Source: an uncultured Prevotellaceae bacterium (lineage in GTDB: Bacteria; Bacteroidota; Bacteroidia; Bacteroidales; Bacteroidaceae). From it: DNA of 64,000 nucleotides. Position 1 is the stretch's first letter. Every line of letters starts with the position of its first letter. The notes under the pieces were generated by a model. It was not told the origin of the DNA. It saw only the letters and a list, made by a program, of their open reading frames with translations, and did not search any database. This document shows positions 17,763 to 25,895 of the stretch, in pieces. The stretch covers positions 124,001 to 188,000 of the forward strand of contig CACXIP010000004.1 of assembly GCA_902767775.1 (NCBI GenBank), given 5' to 3'. A program made the position numbers and the translations under genes.

Positions 17763-18881
17763 ATGAGCAAACAACTGAAATTCATCATCAGTGGCGGTGG
17801 CACGGGAGGCCATATTTTCCCTGCCATCTCCATTGCTAATGCTATCAAGGCAAAGGTGCCCGACAGTGATATCCTGTTTGTGGGAGCCGAGGGCCGGATG
17901 GAGATGCAGCGTGTCCCTGCAGCAGGCTATCCCATCAAGGGATTGCCTGTGTGTGGTTTCGACCGCAAGCGGCTCTGGCGTAATTTTGCCGTATTATGGA
18001 AGTTGTGGAAAAGTCAGCGGATGGCGAAACGCATCATCCGTGAATTCGGACCTTCAGCCGCAGTGGGCGTGGGTGGCTATGCCAGTGGTCCCACCATCAA
18101 CATGTGTGCGGATATGGGCATCCCCTGCCTCATCCAGGAGCAGAACTCCTACGCAGGGGTAACCAATAAGTTGCTCGCCAAGAAAGCGATGAAAATCTGT
18201 GTGGCTTACGACGGCATGGAGCGGTTCTTTCCTGCTGAGAAGATAGAGAATCTGGGCAACCCGGTGCGCCAGTCGCTGATGGAGTGTACCCTGAGCCGCG
18301 AGGAAGCAGCCCGCCAGTTGGGCCTCGACCCCTCAAGTCGTATCCTGCTCATCGTCGGTGGCAGTCTTGGTGCACGCACACTCAATGAGAGCGTGCTTCA
18401 GCACCTGGAGGAAATCAAGCAGTCGGGCATTCAGATTCTTTGGCAGACAGGAAAATACTACCACAACGACATCCTGCAGCAGTTGGAGGGCCGTCAGCCC
18501 GCCAACTTGAAGGTGACCGACTTCATCAGTGACATGGGGGCTGCCTATCGTGCTGCCGACCTTGTCGTGAGCCGTGCCGGTGCGAGCAGCATCTCCGAGT
18601 TCTGTCTGCTGGGCATGCCGGTCATCCTCGTTCCCTCGCCCAATGTGGCAGAGAATCATCAGTATCACAATGCCATGGCGCTCGTAAAACGCGACGCTGC
18701 CATCCATGTCTCTGACGCCGATGCCCCTAAGACGCTGATCAGCACGGCCATTGCTACGGTCAACGACCAGGCCATGCTTGAGAAACTGGCTTCCAACGTG
18801 AAGCAACTCGCAAAGTACAATTCAGCGGAAGAAATAGCTGAACGTGTGATAGAAATGGCTAAAAAGTACATTCAATCATAG
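17763..18881 (+). CDS. murG: Lipid II synthase MurG (N-acetylglucosaminyltransferase)
   Basis: A 372-residue GT28 enzyme attached to the inner leaflet that transfers GlcNAc from UDP-GlcNAc to lipid I. The N-terminal glycine-rich GGGTGGH (about residues 11-17), the QEQNSYAGVTNKLLA acceptor-side stretch (about 126-140), the middle LLIVGGSLGARTLN loop and the C-terminal SRAGASSISEFCLLGMPVILVP donor-sugar motif are all present. It begins 88 bp after ftsW behind its own promoter and ends 3 bp before murC. Confidence 0.96.
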   Translation: MSKQLKFIISGGGTGGHIFPAISIANAIKAKVPDSDILFVGAEGRMEMQRVPAAGYPIKGLPVCGFDRKRLWRNFAVLWKLWKSQRMAKRIIREFGPSAAVGVGGYASGPTINMCADMGIPCLIQEQNSYAGVTNKLLAKKAMKICVAYDGMERFFPAEKIENLGNPVRQSLMECTLSREEAARQLGLDPSSRILLIVGGSLGARTLNESVLQHLEEIKQSGIQILWQTGKYYHNDILQQLEGRQPANLKVTDFISDMGAAYRAADLVVSRAGASSISEFCLLGMPVILVPSPNVAENHQYHNAMALVKRDAAIHVSDADAPKTLISTAIATVNDQAMLEKLASNVKQLAKYNSAEEIAERVIEMAKKYIQS

Positions 18882-18884
18882 CAA

Positions 18885-20261
18885 ATGACAATATTAAAAG
18901 ACATACAATCTGTTTACTTCATAGGCATAGGCGGCATTGGAATGAGTGCCATTGCCCGCTATTTCCTCCACAAGGGACTCCCTGTGGCTGGCTATGACAA
19001 GACACCTTCGTCGCTCACTAACCGTTTGGAGCAAGAAGGTGTACAGATTCACTATGACGACAACGTGAAAGAGATTCCCGCGGCATTCCGCCACCCGGAA
19101 TCCACCTTCGTGGTCTATACCCCTGCTATCCCTGAGAGTCACAGCGAACTGACTTACTTCCGCAAAAACGGATTTGAAGTTCAGAAGCGTGCCCAGGTGC
19201 TTGGCACCCTGACCAAGGAGTACAAAGGTCTTTGTGTCGCCGGCACCCATGGCAAGACCACGACGTCGTCGATGTGCGCCCACATCATGCACCAGAGCCA
19301 TGCCGACTGCAACGCTTTCCTGGGCGGCATTACCAAGAACTACGGCACCAACTACATCTTCTCCGACAGCGACTATGTGGTTATCGAGGCCGATGAGTAC
19401 GACCGCTCCTTTCACTGGCTTAGGCCGTGGATCAGCGTCATTACCGCCACCGACCCCGACCATCTTGATATTTACGGTACGAAAGAAGCCTATCTTGACA
19501 GCTTCCGCCATTACACCACGCTTATCCAGCCAGGCGGGGCACTCATCCTCCATACAGGACTTGAGATGAAGCCTGAGGTCAAGGAGGGCGTGACCATCTA
19601 TACCTACAGTCGCGACGAGGGCGACTTCCATGCCTCGAATATCGTTATCATCAATGGCGAAATCATCTTCGACCTCATCTCACCGGTGGAGAACGTGACT
19701 GGCATCTCGCTTGGGCAGCCCATTCCCATCAACATTGAAAATGCCGTGGCTGCTATGGCGATGGCGCAGCTCAGCGGCTGTACTGCCGACGAACTGCGTG
19801 AGGGACTCCGTACATTCGGAGGTGTGGACCGCCGGTTCGACGTCAAGGTGAAGGACTCACGCCATGTGGTGATCAGCGACTATGCCCATCACCCGATGGA
19901 GATTAAGGAGAGTGCCAAGAGCATCCGTGAACTCTACCCAGACCGTCACATCACTGCTCTTTTTCAACCGCACCTCTACACACGTACCCGCGATTTCTAC
20001 CAGGACTTCGCCAAAAGCCTGAGTATCCTCGACGAGGTGGTGCTCTGTGACATCTATCCAGCACGTGAGGAACCCATCCCAGGAGTGACTTCAAAACTCA
20101 TCTACGACCATCTCGTTCCTGGCGTGGCACGCCAACTCATCCACAAGGATGAGGTGCTCGACTTTGTGCGCAGCCGTGACTTCGATGTGCTCATCATTCT
20201 CGGAGCCGGCGACCTGGACAACTATACCGACACCATCGCAGAAATCATCAAGAGCAAGTAA
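18885..20261 (+). CDS. murC: UDP-N-acetylmuramate:L-alanine ligase
   Basis: A 458-residue Mur ligase adding the first amino acid to UDP-MurNAc. The substrate-binding N-terminus YFIGIGGIGMSAIARYF (residues about 10-26), the ATP loop GTHGKTTTSS (about 119-128), EADEYDRSF and the SDYAHHPMEI motif (about 328) are intact. It abuts ftsQ with no gap (murC ends at 20261, ftsQ starts at 20262), so the two are likely co-translated. No ddl gene follows, unlike in proteobacteria. Confidence 0.96.
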   Translation: MTILKDIQSVYFIGIGGIGMSAIARYFLHKGLPVAGYDKTPSSLTNRLEQEGVQIHYDDNVKEIPAAFRHPESTFVVYTPAIPESHSELTYFRKNGFEVQKRAQVLGTLTKEYKGLCVAGTHGKTTTSSMCAHIMHQSHADCNAFLGGITKNYGTNYIFSDSDYVVIEADEYDRSFHWLRPWISVITATDPDHLDIYGTKEAYLDSFRHYTTLIQPGGALILHTGLEMKPEVKEGVTIYTYSRDEGDFHASNIVIINGEIIFDLISPVENVTGISLGQPIPINIENAVAAMAMAQLSGCTADELREGLRTFGGVDRRFDVKVKDSRHVVISDYAHHPMEIKESAKSIRELYPDRHITALFQPHLYTRTRDFYQDFAKSLSILDEVVLCDIYPAREEPIPGVTSKLIYDHLVPGVARQLIHKDEVLDFVRSRDFDVLIILGAGDLDNYTDTIAEIIKSK

Positions 20262-21140
20262 ATGTACATCAACTGGAAGAAAACCTTCATGGTGACACTC
20301 GACGTCGTGTTGGCTGCCTATATCATATTGGCAGTCACCTCCTTTAATCGTCCCGACCGCTCCAATATCATCTGCGAGAAGGTCAGAATCACCATTGCCG
20401 ATAAGGACTCAAGCGGTTTTCTCAGTGCCCTCGATGTCAAGAAGCAACTCACCGACAGGCATCTCTATCCCAAGGGAAAGCAACTCTCTTTTGTCGACCT
20501 TCGTGCTATTGAGTCGACCTTGATGGAGAATCCCTTTATCAATACGGCAGAATGCTACAAGACCGAGGACGGCAATGTCGGCATCATCGTCACGCAGCGT
20601 CTCCCGTTACTCCGGGTGAAAGGCGAGAACGGCGATGATTACTACCTCGACACCGACGGCAATATCATCAAGAACAACCGGTATACCTCTGACCTCATCG
20701 TTGTCACCGGCAACATAAGCAATTGGTATGCACAGGAGTATGTGGTGCCAGCCGTGAGATGGCTCACTGAAAACGAGTTGTGGAACAGCCAGGTGGAGCA
20801 AATCAACATCTTGCCCGACAAGAATATGGAGCTGGTGCCCCGTATTGGCAACCACATTGTCTGCCTGGGCCGCCTGCCTGAGAGTGCAGACAAAGAGCGA
20901 CGTATGAAGAACATCAACAAATTCATGGAGATGAAGTTCAGCCGTCTCGACAAATTCTACCGATATGGACTCAATGAGGTGGGCTGGAACAAATACTGTT
21001 ACATCGACCTTGAGTTCGACAATCAGGTCATCTGCCGCAAAAACAAGCATCACAGCGGAGATACCAACCATCCCGTGGCCAATCCATCTCCAGCCTCCTC
21101 GGCGGGAGTAACGGCAAAAGCCACCACCCCACAGCAATAA
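20262..21140 (+). CDS. ftsQ: Division protein FtsQ (DivIB-like)
   Basis: A 292-residue single-pass protein. A short cytoplasmic start is followed by a membrane helix (about 8-27, FMVTLDVVLAAYIILAVTSF); the periplasmic part begins with a POTRA-like segment (GFLSALDVKKQLTDRHLYP through FINTAECYKTEDGNVGIIV) and a beta domain with LPLLRV and YYLDTDGNII. The last 25 residues are low complexity (Pro/Ser/Thr/Ala). The position before ftsA supports the call; FtsQ scaffolds FtsL and the septal synthase. Confidence 0.88.
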   Translation: MYINWKKTFMVTLDVVLAAYIILAVTSFNRPDRSNIICEKVRITIADKDSSGFLSALDVKKQLTDRHLYPKGKQLSFVDLRAIESTLMENPFINTAECYKTEDGNVGIIVTQRLPLLRVKGENGDDYYLDTDGNIIKNNRYTSDLIVVTGNISNWYAQEYVVPAVRWLTENELWNSQVEQINILPDKNMELVPRIGNHIVCLGRLPESADKERRMKNINKFMEMKFSRLDKFYRYGLNEVGWNKYCYIDLEFDNQVICRKNKHHSGDTNHPVANPSPASSAGVTAKATTPQQ

Positions 21141-21180
21141 GTCATCGTGAACAAAGATATAAAAACAACGCACTATCAAT

Positions 21181-22644
21181 ATGGCAGCAAAGGAATTCAT
21201 CGTAGCAATTGAACTGGGCTCTTCGAAAATCACCGGTATTGCCGGCAAGAAGAGCATGGACGGCAGCATCAATGTGCTCGCCGTTGTGAGGGAGGACGCC
21301 ACCTCTTGTATCCGCAAGGGCGTGGTGTACAATATCGACAAGACCAGCGCTTGTCTGACCAGCATTATTAAGAAACTAAAGACTATTCTGAAATCGGAAA
21401 TCTCGCAGGTGTATGTGGGCGTAGGTGGACAGTCCATCCGCAGCATCCGCAACAGCAGCGTGAAGACCCTTCCCGAGGACACCATCATCTCCCAGGATAT
21501 GATCAATGAGTTGATGGACAACAACCGCAGCACCGTATATCCCGACCTTGAGATACTGGATGCAGCCACTCAGGAGTTCAAGGTGGGAACACAGTATCAG
21601 ATAGACCCCGTGGGTGTCCAGATAGACAAGATTGAGGGCAACTTCCTCAATATCGTCTGCCGCAAGGCATTCTACCGCAACCTGAACAAGTGCTTCGAGA
21701 AGGCGAATATCTCCATTGCCGAGATGTATCTTGCTCCCATCGCTCTTGCCCACAGTGTGCTCTCCGATGCTGAGAAGCGCGGCGGATGTCTGCTCGTCGA
21801 CCTGGGTGCCGATACCACCACCGTGTCAGTGTACTACAAGAATATCCTCCGTCATCTGGCAGTGATTCCTCTTGGCGGCAACAACATCACAAAGGATATT
21901 GCCTCGCTGCAGATGGAGGAGAATGAGGCTGAGGAAATGAAGCTCAAGTATGCTTCCGCCTATACGGAGATTGAGGAGATTGACTCCAACAAGACGTTGG
22001 CAATTGATGCTGAGCGTACGGTGCCCATGCAGGCATTCATAGAATTGGTGGAGGCACGTGTTAATGAAATTATTGAGAACGTTTGGTTCGGTCAGGTGCC
22101 TCCTGAGTACAAGGACAAACTGCTGGGCGGCATCATTCTCACTGGTGGCGGTTCGAAGATGAGGGACATCAAGAAAGCCTTCACTGCCATCACAGGCGTG
22201 CAGAAAATCCGTATAGCAGGCACCGTGTCACAGAAGGTGACTTCCAACGACAAGGACATCAATGCACACGACGGCACAATGAACACTGCCCTGGGCTTGC
22301 TCGCCAAGGGTGATATCAACTGTGCTGGTTCAACTATCAATCCTAATGCCGACCTCTTCGACACCGACGGGCGCACCAGTACTCCTCCTGTGGACACACC
22401 AAGAAAGGAGCGCGACCCGCGTGACACCGGCGTGGTGATGACGCCCGCAGAGAAACAGCGCCTTGAGCAAGAGCGTCTCCGCCGCGAGGAAGAGGCAGAA
22501 CGCCTCCGTCGTGAGAAAGAACTCGATAAGGAAGAACCAGAAGAACCGGCCAAAGGTGGCTTGTTCTCCCGCGCATTCAGCAAACTGCAGGATTTTGGCA
22601 GGAAACTCATCTCCGAGGAGAGCGATGAAGATATCAACCGCTAA
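21181..22644 (+). CDS. ftsA: Division protein FtsA with long C-terminal extension
   Basis: A 487-residue actin-like ATPase that anchors FtsZ to the membrane. Phosphate-1 motif VAIELGSSKITGIAG (residues about 8-22), the 1C/SHS2 insertion, phosphate-2 CLLVDLGADTTTVSV (about 202-216) and the adenosine-site ILTGGGSKMRDI (about 317-328) are visible. Residues about 395-455 are a charged, proline- and arginine/glutamate-rich linker (QRLEQERLRREEEAERLRRE), and the extreme C-terminus has the amphipathic LFSRAFSKLQDFGRKLI that likely serves as the membrane-targeting helix. The linker makes it longer than E. coli FtsA (420). Confidence 0.94.
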   Translation: MAAKEFIVAIELGSSKITGIAGKKSMDGSINVLAVVREDATSCIRKGVVYNIDKTSACLTSIIKKLKTILKSEISQVYVGVGGQSIRSIRNSSVKTLPEDTIISQDMINELMDNNRSTVYPDLEILDAATQEFKVGTQYQIDPVGVQIDKIEGNFLNIVCRKAFYRNLNKCFEKANISIAEMYLAPIALAHSVLSDAEKRGGCLLVDLGADTTTVSVYYKNILRHLAVIPLGGNNITKDIASLQMEENEAEEMKLKYASAYTEIEEIDSNKTLAIDAERTVPMQAFIELVEARVNEIIENVWFGQVPPEYKDKLLGGIILTGGGSKMRDIKKAFTAITGVQKIRIAGTVSQKVTSNDKDINAHDGTMNTALGLLAKGDINCAGSTINPNADLFDTDGRTSTPPVDTPRKERDPRDTGVVMTPAEKQRLEQERLRREEEAERLRREKELDKEEPEEPAKGGLFSRAFSKLQDFGRKLISEESDEDINR

Positions 22645-22682
22645 CCCATTTCCCATACACTCAACATCAAAAAACAACAGAT

Positions 22683-24014
22683 ATGCCAAGCAACAGATAT
22701 CCCAACAAGTCTGAAGGTCTCGATTTCGAAGACCTCCCAAAAGAGAACTGCATCATCAAGGTCATCGGTGTGGGTGGCGGTGGCGGCAACGCTGTCAACC
22801 ACATGTACCGTGAGGGTATTCACGATGTGACATTCGTACTTTGTAATACCGACCGCCAAGCCCTCGACGCCTCCCCCGTCCCCGTCCATATCCAGTTGGG
22901 TAAGGAGGGCCTTGGAGCTGGCAACAAACCGGAGCGTGCCCGCAAGGCTGCTGAGGAGAGCGAGGACGACATCCGTCGCATGCTCAACGATGGTACGAAG
23001 ATGTCGTTCATCACAGCTGGTATGGGCGGCGGCACAGGAACAGGTGCTGCACCCGTTATTGCCCGTGTGTCAAAAGAACTCGGCATCCTCACCGTGGGCA
23101 TCGTGACCATACCCTTCCAGTTTGAGGGTCCCAACAAAATTGACCAAGCCCTTGACGGTGTAGAGGAGATGGCCAAGCATGTCGATGCACTGCTCGTTAT
23201 CAACAACGAGCGCCTTCGTGCTATCTATCCCGACTACTCTGTTCTCAATGCCTTTGCAAAGGCCGACGACACACTTAGCGTCGCAGCTAAGAGCATCGCC
23301 GAAATCATTACCGTTCGCGGTCTCATCAATCTCGACTTCAACGATGTGCGCACTGTGCTGAAAGATGGTGGTGTCGCTATTATGAGTACAGGCTACGGCG
23401 AGGGAGAGGGACGTGTGAAGGCTGCCATCAACGATGCGCTCAATTCTCCGTTACTCAACGACAACGACGTGTTCAACTCCAAGAAAATCCTGCTGAGCAT
23501 CTCCTTCGCTGAGGATAAGGAGATTGGCGGTCTGATGATGGAAGAGATGAACGATGTCAATGACTTCATGGCGAAATTCAGTGATTTCGAAATCAAATGG
23601 GGTCTTGCAGTAGATCCTGAGCTGGGTAAGAAGGTGAAGGTGACCATACTTGCTACTGGTTTTGGTATCGAGCATGTCGATGGTATGAACGGACACCTCA
23701 GCAAGCACACCCAGGCAGACTCTGCCCGTATGGCAGCCGAAGAGGAAAAACGCCGTGAGAAAGAGACACGCCGTGAGCAATACTACGGTACGTCTACTTC
23801 TACTCCGCACAAGCGTCGTCCCAATATCTTCATCTTCAAACAGGAAGACCTCGACAATGAGGACATCATCCTGCAAGTGGAGAGCACACCGACCGCTAAA
23901 CGCTCGCGCAAGAATCTTGAACAACTCTGCCACATCTCTACTGGTGAAGAGGGCGAGGCGTCAGCCAACACCGAGACTGAACAGCAGAGTGGCAGCAACA
24001 AAATCGTGTTCTAA
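22683..24014 (+). CDS. ftsZ: Cell division GTPase FtsZ
   Basis: A 443-residue tubulin-like GTPase that forms the Z ring. KVIGVGGGGGNAVNHM (about residues 26-41) and the tubulin signature GGGTGTG at 115-121 bind GTP; the T7 loop reads NLDFNDVRTVL (about 216-226), supplying the catalytic aspartate. After residue 330 comes a charged linker (EEEKRREKETRREQYY), a segment with RPNIFIFKQEDLDNEDI and a tail ending GSNKIVF. A canonical DIPxFL end motif is not seen; the RPNIFIF/EDLDNEDI part may take its role. It is 38 bp after ftsA. Confidence 0.96.
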   Translation: MPSNRYPNKSEGLDFEDLPKENCIIKVIGVGGGGGNAVNHMYREGIHDVTFVLCNTDRQALDASPVPVHIQLGKEGLGAGNKPERARKAAEESEDDIRRMLNDGTKMSFITAGMGGGTGTGAAPVIARVSKELGILTVGIVTIPFQFEGPNKIDQALDGVEEMAKHVDALLVINNERLRAIYPDYSVLNAFAKADDTLSVAAKSIAEIITVRGLINLDFNDVRTVLKDGGVAIMSTGYGEGEGRVKAAINDALNSPLLNDNDVFNSKKILLSISFAEDKEIGGLMMEEMNDVNDFMAKFSDFEIKWGLAVDPELGKKVKVTILATGFGIEHVDGMNGHLSKHTQADSARMAAEEEKRREKETRREQYYGTSTSTPHKRRPNIFIFKQEDLDNEDIILQVESTPTAKRSRKNLEQLCHISTGEEGEASANTETEQQSGSNKIVF

Positions 24015-24020
24015 AACTAT

Positions 24021-24476
24021 TTGTATATGACACTCTACGATCAAATCAGCGAGGACATCAAAGCGGCGATGAAGGCACGTGACAAGGTGCGTTTGGAAAC
24101 TCTCCGCAACATCAAGAAGGTGTTCATTGAAGCCAAGACCGCTCCGGGAGCCAATGACACGCTCGCAGATGCCGATGCTATCAAGATTATCCAGAAACTG
24201 GCAAAACAAGGACGAGAGGCTGCTGCCATTTTCACCCAAAAGGGCCGTCAGGACCTCGCCGATGGTGAGTTGGCACAGGTGGCAGTCATCGAAGGCTACC
24301 TGCCTCCACAGCTCAGCGAGGCTGAAATAGAGATTGCTGTCAGGGAAATCATTGCCCAAAGCGGTGCCTCCGGTATGAAGGACATGGGCAAGGTGATGGG
24401 TATGGCCAGCAAGCAACTGGCGGGCAAGGCCGACGGTCGCGCCATCTCCACCATCGTCAAGCGTCTACTCTCGTAA
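24021..24476 (+). CDS. GatB/YqeY domain protein
   Basis: A 151-residue all-helical protein of the YqeY family, related to the tail domain of the amidotransferase subunit GatB that contacts tRNA. The stretches DIKAAMKARDKVRLETLRNIKKVF and YLPPQLSEAEIEIAVREII and the closing KQLAGKADGRAISTIVKRLL are family-typical. Free-standing YqeY has no settled function. It starts 6 bp after ftsZ, so it belongs to the end of the dcw operon, a frequent arrangement in Bacteroidetes. It is convergent with recO, whose stop lies 1 bp away, with no terminator visible between them. Confidence 0.9.
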   Translation: MYMTLYDQISEDIKAAMKARDKVRLETLRNIKKVFIEAKTAPGANDTLADADAIKIIQKLAKQGREAAAIFTQKGRQDLADGELAQVAVIEGYLPPQLSEAEIEIAVREIIAQSGASGMKDMGKVMGMASKQLAGKADGRAISTIVKRLLS

Positions 24477-24477
24477 C

Positions 24478-25206
24478 TCAGACGAAGAGTTGTCTGAGTA
24501 CATCCAGGGAGCGCAGTGCTGGAAATCCTGGCACATGCAACCTGTAATACTCCACAATCACCTCTGTGCATCTGTTGCGCTCCTCGCGCGTCATGGCACA
24601 GAGGTGCATTGTTTTATAGTTCAGACGCATGAGGAGTGATATTTTCGATGCCTCATCGGGAGTCAGGAAATGACCATGAAGCGGGGGCGCGGGTGTGAAG
24701 CAGGCTCCCAGCAAGTCGAAGTAGCCTCCTTCCTCAGCACCATCTGTGTTGGGAAAGAAACCGATGAAGCGCGACAGGCGTATCATGAATACAAGGTGAA
24801 AGTTGGCAAACCCCTTCTCAACTCCGTCGAGCCACTCAAGGCTGAATGCCACGAACTGGAACAAAGGCTGGTTGTCGTTCTCATCACGTGTCGCATGACA
24901 TAAGAATTCTGCCAGGAACATACCCAGTGCCAGTTTGTGAGGGTGCATGGCGAGTCCAGGCAAGGGAATGTCCATGCGGATGTCGCGCAGCCGCTGAAGG
25001 GATGCTTTCGGCCTGAAGTCAAAATCTACCTCCACGAGTGAGAGCGGCATGAACAATTGTTTGTGTATTTTGCTTTTCGATGAGCGAGGCAATTTGACCA
25101 TGAACGATATCCTCCCCATCTGTTCGGTGAGCATATCGACCACCAAACCACTGTCCCCATACCTTACTGTACGGAGCACCACAGCCCTTGTCTTTGTCGT
25201 CATCAT
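24478..25206 (-). CDS. recO: DNA repair protein RecO
   Basis: A 242-residue recombination mediator that helps RecR load RecA on SSB-coated DNA. The N-terminal OB fold (TRAVVLRTVRYGDSGLVVDMLTEQMGRISFMVKLPRSSKS) and helical C-terminal domain (PLFQFVAFSLEWLDG, FLTPDEASKISLLMRLNYKTM) fit the Bacteroidetes RecO pattern. The zinc-finger cysteines of many RecO proteins are not recognisable. The gene is divergent from tRNA-Glu and convergent with the YqeY gene. Confidence 0.9.
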   Translation of the reverse strand: MMTTKTRAVVLRTVRYGDSGLVVDMLTEQMGRISFMVKLPRSSKSKIHKQLFMPLSLVEVDFDFRPKASLQRLRDIRMDIPLPGLAMHPHKLALGMFLAEFLCHATRDENDNQPLFQFVAFSLEWLDGVEKGFANFHLVFMIRLSRFIGFFPNTDGAEEGGYFDLLGACFTPAPPLHGHFLTPDEASKISLLMRLNYKTMHLCAMTREERNRCTEVIVEYYRLHVPGFPALRSLDVLRQLFV

Positions 25207-25300
25207 GGGGGTAAAGTTAGTGTAAATCGGTTAGAAAAGCAAGAAAAAGGGAGGCGAAAATAATAAAAACGGGCGCAAAAAGAAAAAATATTGAAGAAAA

Positions 25301-25332
25301 TTTGCACAGTTCGAGGAAAAGCAATACCTTTG
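25301..25332 (+). promoter_or_regulatory. Promoter of tRNA-Glu and rpsT
   Basis: TTTG at 25301-25304, 20-nt spacer, TACCTTTG at 25325-25332, with the tRNA 5' end 21 bp further on. Confidence 0.8.
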
Positions 25333-25352
25333 CATCCGCAATTCAAGTCAAC

Positions 25353-25424
25353 GGTCCATTCGTCTATCGGTTAGGACGAGAGATTTTCATTCTCTAAAGA
25401 GCAGTTCGACTCTGCTATGGACTG
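25353..25424 (+). tRNA. tRNA-Glu (anticodon UUC)
   Basis: Cloverleaf read by eye: acceptor stem GGTCCAT with ATGGACT (one G-U), D loop with CGGTTAGGA, anticodon stem AGAGA/TCTCT enclosing TTTTCAT so the anticodon is TTC, and a T arm AGCAGTTCGACTCTGCT. The discriminator is G, usual for Glu. The 3' CCA is not encoded (CAA follows). There is no terminator before rpsT, 32 bp downstream, so the tRNA is probably cut from a shared transcript. Confidence 0.95.
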
Positions 25425-25456
25425 CAACAACAGTAAAATATAAGTAAAATATAAAG

Positions 25457-25708
25457 ATGGCAAACCACAAATCATCACTCAAGAGAATCCGCCAGGACAA
25501 GAAGCGCCAGCTTCACAATAAGTATTACGCAAAGACCATGCGCAATGCGGTGCGCAAGCTTCGTGCAATGACAAACAAGGAGGAGGCTGCGAAGCTTTAT
25601 CCAAGTGTGCAGAAGATGCTCGACAAGTTGGCTAAAACCAACATCATCCACCGCAACAAGGCTGCCAACCTGAAGTCAAGCCTGTCGCGCCAGATCAACA
25701 AGATGTAA
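25457..25708 (+). CDS. rpsT: Ribosomal protein S20
   Basis: An 83-residue basic helical protein of the 30S subunit body, binding 16S rRNA near helices 9 and 44. [22 protein letters not shown] and [23 protein letters not shown] are diagnostic. It lies downstream of tRNA-Glu under the same promoter and is followed by two terminators. Confidence 0.97.
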   Translation: MANHKSSLKRIRQDKKRQLHNKYYAKTMRNAVRKLRAMTNKEEAAKLYPSVQKMLDKLAKTNIIHRNKAANLKSSLSRQINKM

Positions 25709-25736
25709 AAAAGTCCTTGGTAAAAGAGATAATCCG

Positions 25737-25767
25737 AAAGGCTGCAATCAATGATTGTAGCCTTTTT
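25737..25767 (+). terminator. Terminator after rpsT
   Basis: Stem AAGGCTGCAATCA / TGATTGTAGCCTT around a single A, one G-U or mismatch, then a T-run: a rho-independent terminator 29 bp after the rpsT stop. Confidence 0.85.
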
Positions 25768-25775
25768 GTGTTTGT

Positions 25776-25806
25776 AGTGGGCACTCTCTCAAAGCCCACT
25801 TTTTTA
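25776..25806 (+). terminator. Second tandem terminator after rpsT
   Basis: AGTGGGC / GCCCACT with an 11-nt loop followed by six T. It backs up the preceding terminator and insulates the gyrB promoter. Confidence 0.75.
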
Positions 25807-25862
25807 GGCTTTTTTTAGGCTATTTTTAGACAGAAAAATTTCGTTTTTCACACGTTTTTTTG

Positions 25863-25870
25863 TAATTTTG
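25863..25870 (+). promoter_or_regulatory. -7 element of the gyrB promoter
   Basis: TAATTTTG, 25 bp before the gyrB ATG. A TTTCG at 25839-25843 may stand in as the -33 element at 19-20 nt. Confidence 0.65.
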
Positions 25871-25895
25871 CACACTACAAACAAGTACGACAAAA

